Shown: positions 1 through 5,887 of the stretch, piece after piece | Position numbering within the stretch: the first letter of the stretch is position 1 | Layout: each line of letters begins with the position of its first letter | Program-made: the position numbers and the translations under genes | The notes under the pieces: model-generated | Database searches by the model: none | Seen by the model: only the letters and a program-made list of their open reading frames with translations | Told to the model about the DNA's origin: nothing | Assembly: GCA_027858145.1 (NCBI GenBank) | Contig: JAQIDF010000359.1 | Span: 1 to 9,521, forward strand | Reading direction: 5' to 3' | DNA length: 9,521 bases | Origin: Prolixibacteraceae bacterium | GTDB taxonomy: Bacteria; Bacteroidota; Bacteroidia; Bacteroidales; Prolixibacteraceae

Positions 1-667
1 GTGGCTTAACCTTTGTTTTGAAAAGAGGAATTTTGTAATAAAGTGAGTAATTAACACCTACCCAGCTATTGTTCCAGGCACGTCCGAAGCCCGGTATGTA
101 GTAGGGTTCCATTACCTCATCTTCCTGCAGCCACAATCGAACCCTGAAACGCACGGTCCAGCTGAGGTAGAAGTTGTTTATCAGATGTGCCCTCATGCCG
201 GTTGTGGCTTCAACCCAGTTAGAGGCTAACCAGGTTCGTTCTGTTTTCTGATTGGACATATTGCCCCAAATATCATTGTATAATGTAATGTTGTCAGCTT
301 CGTGAAAAAAAGTAGTAAAACCGTAGCGGATTCCAACCAATAACTGGTCGGTGCTTTTTTCATCAACTTGTTTCATGAAATTGTAGTCAACTCCCAGTCG
401 GGTGTATGCACCTTTCGATAAATAGTGGTACTGTGGTGAATTAAATTGGGTAGTTTGTGAGCCAATTTCAAGGTTTACGAACATATCCTTAAGCAATTCA
501 TAATCGGCTGAAACTTCCCATCCATAACGGGTGCTGTCAATAATTGGCACTGCAAATCTTGATAAATCGACCCCAAGGGAAACCTGGTGGTATTTGTATT
601 CGGGTTTCTGAGCAACGCTTCCTATTGTAATAAATAGTGCCAGTAAACTAAAAATATATCTTAACAT
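1..667 (-). CDS. DUF6048 family protein (partial, C-terminus outside window)
   Basis: Function unknown. The frame opens at an ATG at 667-665 and stays open to the window edge, giving 222 residues. Residues 1-19 form a Sec signal peptide (MLRYIFSLLALFITIGSVA, likely cleaved before Q20), so the protein is exported. The mature part alternates aromatic and polar residues in short strands, as in outer-membrane-associated beta proteins. Conserved-looking blocks are GVDYNF (92-97), LLVGIRYG (109-116), a W-E-G-x-RA stretch (151-160) and YYIPGFG (189-195). These match what I know of the Bacteroidota-restricted DUF6048 family, which usually has about 220-260 residues, so few residues should be missing. 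The start lies inside the end of the upstream DUF6452 gene with a 20-nt overlap (648-667), so translation is probably coupled and one transcript is shared. The family call is from recalled pattern, not a search. An outer-membrane beta-barrel role is inference. Confidence 0.82.
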   Translation of the reverse strand, partial: MLRYIFSLLALFITIGSVAQKPEYKYHQVSLGVDLSRFAVPIIDSTRYGWEVSADYELLKDMFVNLEIGSQTTQFNSPQYHYLSKGAYTRLGVDYNFMKQVDEKSTDQLLVGIRYGFTTFFHEADNITLYNDIWGNMSNQKTERTWLASNWVEATTGMRAHLINNFYLSWTVRFRVRLWLQEDEVMEPYYIPGFGRAWNNSWVGVNYSLYYKIPLFKTKVKP

Positions 668-1124
668 TTTCCAGTTCTCCATATTCTACAATGTTTTTTG
701 AAACCCAGGCTGAATCGAGCTTGTTGCTACTCGTGTTTACCTTGCTAATATCGAAAAAAGTAGTAAAGCCACATGCGTGCGAGGGAAGGTTCATAAACCG
801 GTCGTGATAGAAGTTTATTGTATCGGCAATACTGTCTTTGTATAAAAAAACCACCGAGGTGGTGTCGCTGTGTATTGAAAGCGGAAACTGTACGCTGTTG
901 GTTTTTGACTGATAAAATAACCCCTGGGTGGGTAGTGTGTCAGTTAACATAATAATTGTTAGTGAGTCGATTAATGTGTCAGACAAGCTTCCTCTTTCAA
1001 TGATATGAAAGGTGAGGTTTGCCTGTACCCCGTCTTCATCTTCACAAGGCAATTCGTCGCATGAGAAAAAAGCGACGATCAAAACCGGCCATATAAGAAA
1101 GTTGAATATTTTTTTAACGATCAT
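648..1124 (-). CDS. DUF6452 family lipoprotein
   Basis: Function unknown; probably a lipid-anchored envelope protein of 158 residues. The N-terminus is basic (KK at 4-5), followed by a hydrophobic stretch (6-20) and a lipobox-like FFSC ending at Cys22, the predicted lipidated residue. Acidic residues follow (DE at 23-24, EDED at 28-31), which could act as a Bacteroidota surface-export signal; this is inference. The C-terminal half has a CGFTTFFDI block (118-126) and ends in ENVKIYF, both typical of DUF6452 as I recall it. The ATG at 1124 is preferred. The longer frame from a TTG at 1160 adds 12 residues before the basic/hydrophobic signal, and that TTG lies within a promoter-like -7 box. The gene overlaps the DUF6048 gene by 20 nt and is its presumed co-transcribed partner. 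A divergent MBL-fold gene starts 129 bp away. Confidence 0.8.
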   Translation of the reverse strand: MIVKKIFNFLIWPVLIVAFFSCDELPCEDEDGVQANLTFHIIERGSLSDTLIDSLTIIMLTDTLPTQGLFYQSKTNSVQFPLSIHSDTTSVVFLYKDSIADTINFYHDRFMNLPSHACGFTTFFDISKVNTSSNKLDSAWVSKNIVEYGELENVKIYF

Positions 1125-1157
1125 TTTTTGTGCTTTTGCGGTAGCATAATAACGGCA

Positions 1158-1165
1158 CAAACATA
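1158..1165 (-). promoter_or_regulatory. Candidate -7 box for the DUF6452/DUF6048 operon
   Basis: Read on the minus strand this is TATGTTTG, an exact match to the Bacteroidota TAnnTTTG -7 element. It would start transcription near 1151, leaving a leader of about 27 nt before the ATG at 1124. No clear TTG -33 element is seen at the usual 17-23 bp spacing, so support rests on the -7 match and the position. Confidence 0.4.
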
Positions 1166-1205
1166 CAAATTAGTTTGCAACCTGTAAGCGATGTTGAAAA
1201 GTTGA

Positions 1206-1238
1206 TTTGGGTGAAATGCGATTTTCTGTGTACTTTTG
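1206..1238 (+). promoter_or_regulatory. Candidate promoter of the MBL-fold gene
   Basis: TTTG at 1206-1209, a 21-bp spacer and TACTTTTG at 1231-1238 match the Bacteroidota sigma-ABfr consensus (TTTG, 17-23 bp, TAnnTTTG) without mismatch. The start point would lie around 1243-1246, only about 8-11 nt before the ATG at 1254, so the mRNA would have a very short leader. It also argues against the TTG at 1236 as start codon, because that TTG is part of the -7 box. Confidence 0.6.
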
Positions 1239-1253
1239 ACTAAAATTTTATCA

Positions 1254-2012
1254 ATGATTGAAGTTTGTGCCATAGCATCAGGTAGTAACGGTAACTGTTA
1301 TTATATCGGGGATGGGGAAGAAGCGGTTTTAGTTGACGCTGGTATCAGTTGTAAACAAATTTTGTTGCGAATGGAACAGCGTGGCCTTGATCCGGCCAGT
1401 GTGAAAGCTGTTTTTTTAACACACGAGCATGCCGACCATATACGTGGAGCGCGGGTACTGAGTAAAAAGCTTGGGATTCCGGTGTTTTATACGTATGGTA
1501 CATGGAATAAGGCCCATAAAAGCTCAAAGGCACCCTTCCACCGTTATATTCATATTGGTGAGCCCTTGCAGTGGGGGCGGTTTACGGTTCATGCATTTAC
1601 AAAAAAACACGATGCCAATGAACCATGCAGTTATCGGATAGAAATTAATGGGCACAATATTGGTGTTATGACCGATATCGGGGCTGTGTGCGATAACGTT
1701 GTTGAGCATTTTATGCTTTGCAACGTGGTGTTTCTTGAGTCTAACTACGATGAAGAGATGTTGACCAACGGGGGATATCCGTGGTACCTTAAACAGCGAA
1801 TTTTATCGGATGTGGGGCATATGTCGAATGCCCAGGCATTGGAATTAATTACGAAATATGGTAATGGAATTCTGGATACCGTTTTTCTTTCACATTTATC
1901 GGGCGAAAATAACACCCCCGAATTAGCTTACGAAACTTTTAAATCGCTGCATGAAACTTATAATTTTGTGAAAACATCGCGCAGCGAAGCAACCGAAGTG
2001 TTTAAGTTTTAG
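1254..2012 (+). CDS. YycJ/WalJ-like MBL-fold metallo-hydrolase (probable nuclease)
   Basis: Predicted cytoplasmic metallo-beta-lactamase-fold hydrolase of 252 residues, close to the usual length of the YycJ/WalJ group. Some members of that group are 5'-3' exonucleases linked to DNA repair. The opening CAIASGSNGNCYYI (5-18) is the family's N-terminal strand and SGS-GN motif. The metal site is T56-H57-E58-H59-A60-D61-H62 (HxHxDH), with further candidate ligands H119-D120 (KKHDANEP), D141 (MTDIG) and H214 (LSHLSGENN). The blocks ESNYDEEML (162-170), YPWYLKQRIL (175-184) and GHMSN (188-192) are characteristic of the group rather than of glyoxalase II or RNase Z. No signal peptide is present. The ATG at 1254 is chosen because the upstream TTG (1236) falls in the promoter. 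The gene is transcribed alone, divergent from the DUF6452 operon and convergent with leuS. The fold is certain; DNA-repair activity is inferred from relatives. Confidence 0.88.
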   Translation: MIEVCAIASGSNGNCYYIGDGEEAVLVDAGISCKQILLRMEQRGLDPASVKAVFLTHEHADHIRGARVLSKKLGIPVFYTYGTWNKAHKSSKAPFHRYIHIGEPLQWGRFTVHAFTKKHDANEPCSYRIEINGHNIGVMTDIGAVCDNVVEHFMLCNVVFLESNYDEEMLTNGGYPWYLKQRILSDVGHMSNAQALELITKYGNGILDTVFLSHLSGENNTPELAYETFKSLHETYNFVKTSRSEATEVFKF

Positions 2013-2030
2013 TTGTAAGGTGGTGTATTA

Positions 2031-2093
2031 TTTGAACCACATAAGAATTATAAGGCCATTTGAGGATTCCTTATATGTCTTATATGGTTCAAA
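2031..2093. terminator. Palindromic repeat between convergent genes, probable bidirectional terminator
   Basis: The arms 2031-2055 and 2069-2093 are inverted copies (22 of 25 positions pair) around a 13-nt loop. Both arms begin TTTGAACCA when read inward, and each contains two ATAAG-type units. The element starts 18 bp after the MBL-fold stop and ends 30 bp before the leuS stop, which fits termination in both directions. Similar ACCATATAAG palindromes are, in my recollection, dispersed between convergent genes in Bacteroidota; that is not checked here. Confidence 0.7.
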
Positions 2094-2123
2094 AACTTGC
2101 AGCTTCTCAAACAAGTAATGACA

Positions 2124-4790
2124 CTATTTCACAACTACATTGATAATCTTTTTCGGCACCACAATAATTTTTACAATTTTCTTGCCTTCAATCCACTTTT
2201 GTGCGTTTTCATGTTCCGTGGCTGCTTTTTCAATTTTTTCTTTAGGCATATCAACCGGAAGTTCTAATTTGAATCGCATTTTCCCGTTAAATGAAACCGG
2301 GTATTCAAATGTGTTTTCAACAAGGTGACTTTCGTTAACCTCAGGCCATGGTTGCTGGCATGCTGCCGGCTCGTTGCCATAAATTGCCCACAACTCTTCG
2401 GCAATGTGTGGTGCGTATGGCGCTAATACTTTGGCAAATGTTTCGGCTGTTTCGCGTGTTACTTTTTTCATTTTGTAACAGTGATTTGTGAAAATCATCA
2501 TTTGCGAAATGGCTGTGTTGAATTTCATTTCTTCAATATCCACTCCAACCTTTTTAATGGTTTGGTGCAGTATTTTCAGTGTTTCTTTATCTTCCTCACC
2601 ACCTTCAACAATGTTTTCTGTATTGGCAAAGAAATAGAAAACCCTTTTCAAGAAGTTGAAAACACCTTTAACGCCGGTGTCAGTCCATGGTTTTGTTGTA
2701 TCAAGCGGGCCCATAAACATTTCGTAAAGGCGAAGTGAATCCGCCCCGTATTGAGCCACTACATCATCAGGGTTAACCACATTTTTCAATGATTTGGACA
2801 TTTTGGCAACAATCTGTTTCAATTCTTCACCGGTTTCGATGTGGAAATACTTTCCGTCGCGTTCTTCAACTTTGTCCGATGGTGTTTTCGAGCCCGATGC
2901 CGTTTCGTATGCAAATGCCAGGATCATCCCCTGGTTATAAAGTTTTTTATAAGGTTCATCGGTCGATACGACGCCCAAATCGAAAAGAACTTTGTGCCAG
3001 AAGCGGCTGTACAACAAGTGTAGTACGGCATGTTCGGCGCCGCCAATGTATAAATCAACCGGCATCCAGTAGTTCTCTTTTACTTTGCTGAATGGTTCTT
3101 CATCGTTTTTTGGGTCGATGTAACGCAGGTAGTACCAGCATGACCCGGCCCATTGTGGCATGGTATTGGTCTCGCGGCGGCCTTTGCGACCGTTTTTAGC
3201 TGTAACTTTTAACCAATCGGTTGCGTTGGCTAGTGGCGATTCACCGCTTGAGCTGGGTTGGTATTTGTCGGTTTTTGGTAACTCAACGGGCAGATTATTA
3301 TCATCAACGGTGGTAATTTCACCATCTTCCCAGTGAATAATGGGGAAGGGTTCACCCCAGTAACGCTGACGGCTAAACAGCCAGTCGCGTATTTTGTAAT
3401 TTATGGTAGCCTTACCAAGGTTGCGTTCATCAAGCCAGTTGATAACGGTTTCTATACCTTCTTTTTTGGTTTTGCCATTAATGTCGAGCCCTAATTCAGG
3501 GTTTGCCGAGTTTATATAAGCACCATCTTCGGTCCAGCAAGCCTCGCCGGCAAGTATTTTCTCACGTGTTTCGGCATCAACCTGCTCTTTCGGGTCAAGT
3601 ATGCAAACCACCGGTATATCAAATGTTTTGGCAAATTCAAAGTCGCGGGTATCGTGCGCGGGTACTGCCATGATGGCACCAGTACCGTATCCCATCAAAA
3701 CATAATCGGCAACCCAAATTGGTATTTCTTCACCGGTAAGTGGGTTTATGGCATAACGGCCTGTAAATACACCGGTTTTTTCTTTTGCCAGTTCAGTTCG
3801 GTCTAAATCACTCTTTAAGGCGGCAGTTCTGGTATATGCATCAACCTCGCCTTTTTTCTCAGCCACAACAATTTGGTCAATTAAATCATGTTCAGGGGCA
3901 ATTACCATGTAAGTAGCTCCAAACAATGTGTCGGGGCGTGTTGTGTACACGCGTAATTTATTGTCAAGTCCTTTAACTTTAAAATCAACTTCAGCACCGG
4001 TCGATTTTCCAATCCAGTTGCGTTGCATGTCCTTCACCCCCTGCGGCCAGTCGAGGTCATCGAGCCCCTGGAGTAAACGTTCGGCGTAATGAGGTATGCG
4101 CAGCATCCATTGTTTCAGAAAACGTCGCTCTACTTCTTTTGTACCGCATTTCTCGTGCGAACCATCGTTGAGCACTTCCTCGTTGGCACAAACCGTTTTA
4201 CAGGTATTGCACCACCAAACTTGTGCATTATCGTAATAAGCCAGCCGTTTTGAGTTGATATATTCGGTAACGGCTTCTTTTCCTTCTGCTTCAGTGTCAG
4301 CCGGTATTGGAAGTTCATCAATCGGCCTGCCTTTTTGTTGTTCGTTATCGAACCATGTATTGTATAAGCGAATAAAAATCCACTGTGTCCATTTGAAATA
4401 TTTTGTGTCGGTTGTGTTAATCTCCCGATCCCAGTCGTAGCTTAATCCCAGCGATTGAATTTGTCTGCGAAAATTATCGCAATTCTTTTGCGTGGTAATG
4501 GTGGGGTGGGTGCCTGTTTGTATAGCATATTGCTCGGCCGGCAGGCCAAATGCGTCCCAGCCCATGGGGTGCAAAACGTTAAACCCTTTGGCGCGTTTGT
4601 ACCGGCAAATAATATCGGTTGCGGTATATCCTTCAGGGTGGCCTACATGCAGGCCTGATCCCGATGGGTATGGAAACATGTCGAGACAATAAAATTTTGG
4701 TCTGCTCTTGTCAACTTTACTGGCAAAAACTTTATTCTCTAACCAATACGCTTGCCATTTTTTCTCAAATTCTGAAAAATTATATTCCAT
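2124..4790 (-). CDS. leuS: Leucine--tRNA ligase
   Basis: Cytoplasmic class Ia aminoacyl-tRNA synthetase that charges tRNA-Leu with leucine using ATP; 888 residues, within the bacterial LeuRS range. The HIGH motif is H48-V-G-H51 after LDMFPYPSGSGLHVGHPEG, and the KMSKS motif is at 663-667. The Rossmann core also shows PMGWDAFGLPAEQ (75-87) and RDWLFSRQRYWGEP (468-481). The CP1 editing domain spans roughly 220-430, with the threonine-rich TTRPDTLFG (283-291) and GYGTGAIMAVPAHDTRD (367-383), which carries the conserved Asp of the proofreading pocket. A zinc-ribbon candidate has C194, C197 and C215, with C201 or H212 as a possible fourth ligand. An insert of about 30 residues (630-660) precedes KMSKS. 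The anticodon-binding helical domain (from about 700) and the C-terminal tail, ending KIINVVVK, are complete. The ATG at 4790 fits the family N-terminus (MEYNFSEFEKKWQAYW). It appears monocistronic, divergent from the HEPN-like gene. Confidence 0.98.
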   Translation of the reverse strand: MEYNFSEFEKKWQAYWLENKVFASKVDKSRPKFYCLDMFPYPSGSGLHVGHPEGYTATDIICRYKRAKGFNVLHPMGWDAFGLPAEQYAIQTGTHPTITTQKNCDNFRRQIQSLGLSYDWDREINTTDTKYFKWTQWIFIRLYNTWFDNEQQKGRPIDELPIPADTEAEGKEAVTEYINSKRLAYYDNAQVWWCNTCKTVCANEEVLNDGSHEKCGTKEVERRFLKQWMLRIPHYAERLLQGLDDLDWPQGVKDMQRNWIGKSTGAEVDFKVKGLDNKLRVYTTRPDTLFGATYMVIAPEHDLIDQIVVAEKKGEVDAYTRTAALKSDLDRTELAKEKTGVFTGRYAINPLTGEEIPIWVADYVLMGYGTGAIMAVPAHDTRDFEFAKTFDIPVVCILDPKEQVDAETREKILAGEACWTEDGAYINSANPELGLDINGKTKKEGIETVINWLDERNLGKATINYKIRDWLFSRQRYWGEPFPIIHWEDGEITTVDDNNLPVELPKTDKYQPSSSGESPLANATDWLKVTAKNGRKGRRETNTMPQWAGSCWYYLRYIDPKNDEEPFSKVKENYWMPVDLYIGGAEHAVLHLLYSRFWHKVLFDLGVVSTDEPYKKLYNQGMILAFAYETASGSKTPSDKVEERDGKYFHIETGEELKQIVAKMSKSLKNVVNPDDVVAQYGADSLRLYEMFMGPLDTTKPWTDTGVKGVFNFLKRVFYFFANTENIVEGGEEDKETLKILHQTIKKVGVDIEEMKFNTAISQMMIFTNHCYKMKKVTRETAETFAKVLAPYAPHIAEELWAIYGNEPAACQQPWPEVNESHLVENTFEYPVSFNGKMRFKLELPVDMPKEKIEKAATEHENAQKWIEGKKIVKIIVVPKKIINVVVK

Positions 4791-4828
4791 TTTATACGAA
4801 ATAAACAGGGTTTAACAAATTGAATTTG

Positions 4829-4836
4829 CAAAAATA
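4829..4836 (-). promoter_or_regulatory. Candidate -7 box for leuS
   Basis: On the minus strand the sequence is TATTTTTG, matching TAnnTTTG. Transcription would begin near 4822, about 30 nt before the leuS ATG. No good -33 TTG is seen upstream, and the tract is A-rich, so a chance match is possible. I saw no T-box-like leader or other leucine-responsive structure in the short upstream region. Confidence 0.4.
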
Positions 4837-4882
4837 GAAAAAAAGATGTGGTGCAGGGGAATAAAAAGTGGTAAATGTTCGG

Positions 4883-4909
4883 CACTTTATGTTATATAAC
4901 TATAAAGTG
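4883..4909. repeat. 27-bp inverted repeat between divergent leuS and HEPN-like genes
   Basis: CACTTTAT (4883-4890) and ATAAAGTG (4902-4909) flank the perfect palindrome GTTATATAAC (4891-4900), with one unpaired T. A further ATAAAAAGTG lies just upstream at 4861-4870. The position between two divergent starts suggests an operator or a cruciform-prone spacer. No regulator is identified. Confidence 0.5.
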
Positions 4910-4923
4910 TTGGTTATATGGGT

Positions 4924-4954
4924 TTTGATTACCAGAATGGATTTTGTAAATTTA
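4924..4954 (+). promoter_or_regulatory. Candidate promoter of the HEPN-like gene
   Basis: TTTG at 4924-4927, a 19-bp spacer and TAAATTTA at 4947-4954 match the Bacteroidota promoter pattern with one mismatch in the final -7 base. The start point would be near 4960, giving a leader of about 20 nt before the ATG at 4982. The 27-bp inverted repeat lies directly upstream. Confidence 0.4.
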
Positions 4955-4981
4955 GGTAGTTGCAAATCTTAAAAACCAGGT

Positions 4982-5416
4982 ATGATGATGACAAAAATTG
5001 AAAATTTATTTACAGAAGGCGACAGCTATTTGAAAGATGCCAAAGCTATGTTTTTTGCTAATGGGGACAAACACAGTGATAGTTCATGCTATTGCTGTGA
5101 GGCGTTAAAAAAGTATATTGATGCTTATGAAATGTTTCTTTTTGAGCGTGTTGAGCCCTCAAAAAATTATCATGTGGTGATGCATACGATTGCTCAAAAG
5201 GATCCTGATTTTAAGCAATTCAACGAGAAGATTTATGAAATTAAATGTTTTGCTGATGAGGCTAAAAAAGAGCCTGAGAATTTCTTCTTATACGATGACG
5301 AGATTGATGAGGTTTTAAAAAATATTTTAAAGATTCGCAAATACATAGCTTCTAAAGTTCATTTGGATAAGGAATTTATGCAGGAATTCAGTAACAATGA
5401 TTTTATGGCAATATAG
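4982..5416 (+). CDS. Small helical protein, HEPN-like
   Basis: I do not recognise the exact family. The protein has 144 residues, no signal peptide or membrane segment, and is predicted to be nearly all helical. Its layout resembles the HEPN fold. A first helix (7-26) is followed by a second with EALKKYIDAYEMFL (40-53), as in the HEPN 'A-EALK-Y' helix. A connecting loop with His64 (KNYHVVMHTI) comes next, then two long helices (77-97 and 105-126) linked by an acidic turn. The RNase motif of HEPN toxins, Arg-x4-6-His, is not canonical: the nearest Arg is R56, seven residues before H64, so catalysis is doubtful. Three consecutive Met codons (4982, 4985, 4988) leave the exact start open. No nucleotidyltransferase (MNT) partner or ATPase adjoins it; it stands alone between leuS and the AddB-like gene. 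It could be a binding or scaffolding protein, or an unrelated helical domain. Confidence 0.6.
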   Translation: MMMTKIENLFTEGDSYLKDAKAMFFANGDKHSDSSCYCCEALKKYIDAYEMFLFERVEPSKNYHVVMHTIAQKDPDFKQFNEKIYEIKCFADEAKKEPENFFLYDDEIDEVLKNILKIRKYIASKVHLDKEFMQEFSNNDFMAI

Positions 5417-5431
5417 TTATGACAAGAAAAG

Positions 5432-5454
5432 CGGGTTATCGTTTTGATAACCCG
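5432..5454 (+). terminator. Hairpin terminator after the HEPN-like gene
   Basis: A perfect 9-bp stem, CGGGTTATC/GATAACCCG, closes a GTTTT loop 15 bp after the stop codon. It is preceded by an A-run (5427-5430) that can extend the stem with the following GCTGTT through a bulged G. The downstream U-tract is poor, so termination is probable but may be inefficient. Confidence 0.65.
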
Positions 5455-5629
5455 GCTGTTCATAGTTTAGTTAGATCAGAAAATAGATGATGGTTTAAAG
5501 AGAAAAGGAAGATTATGATGTTTTAAATAACATTCAATAATCATCTTTCTTAAATGCATGGCTAATATAGGATTATTTTTTAAAACAAAGAAAGGATATA
5601 ACTGAAAATTTATTCTTCAACATACCGTT

Positions 5630-5641
5630 GCAAACGTTTGC
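5630..5641. promoter_or_regulatory. LacI-family-type operator palindrome (GCAAACGTTTGC)
   Basis: A perfect 12-bp palindrome with a central CpG inside AAACGTTT, the form favoured by LacI/PurR-family repressors. No LacI-family gene or sugar-use gene lies in the window. About two perfect 12-bp palindromes are expected by chance in 9.5 kb, so this is only a candidate. Confidence 0.3.
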
Positions 5642-5782
5642 TATGTGAATTTATTGACTCTATCGTATTGTGCTTTAAATGAGTGCAGTTTTTAGTTTTA
5701 GGCTCATTTTGGAGGAAAGTTTTTTTAAAAATGTGTCAATTTTTTGAATACTTACGAATTTATTGGGTATTTTCTCCTGATT

Positions 5783-5816
5783 TTTGATCAATATCTTGAA
5801 TAATTATTCACTTTTG
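5783..5816 (+). promoter_or_regulatory. Candidate promoter of the AddB-like gene
   Basis: TTTG at 5783-5786, a 22-bp spacer and CACTTTTG at 5809-5816 resemble the Bacteroidota promoter, with one mismatch in the first -7 base. The start point would be near 5823, giving a leader of about 65 nt before the ATG at 5888. Confidence 0.38.
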
Positions 5817-5887
5817 TTTCATTTTAACAATTAAAACCGGTTTTTAAATACAAAAAAGACTGTTTAGTTCCTGAACGATTTTGCGAT

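Larger units (their letters stand above)
5455..5887. other. AT-rich intergenic gap without a gene
   Basis: No frame here looks coding. The gap contains a weak, bulged stem-loop around 5508-5552, a LacI-type palindrome at 5630-5641 and a candidate promoter at 5783-5816. A GGAGG at 5711-5715 precedes an ATG at 5731, but the spacing is 15 nt, the frame has only 18 codons and it overlaps the promoter. I see no tRNA, riboswitch or repeat array. Confidence 0.6.

Noticed and set aside
2124..4790. Several plus-strand frames of 60-100 codons within leuS
   Set aside because: They are antisense shadows of a complete, strongly conserved synthetase gene.
5731..5787. 18-codon frame after a GGAGG sequence
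   Set aside because: The spacing to the ATG is 15 nt, the product is tiny, and its end overlaps the candidate promoter of the AddB-like gene; Shine-Dalgarno sequences are not the rule here.
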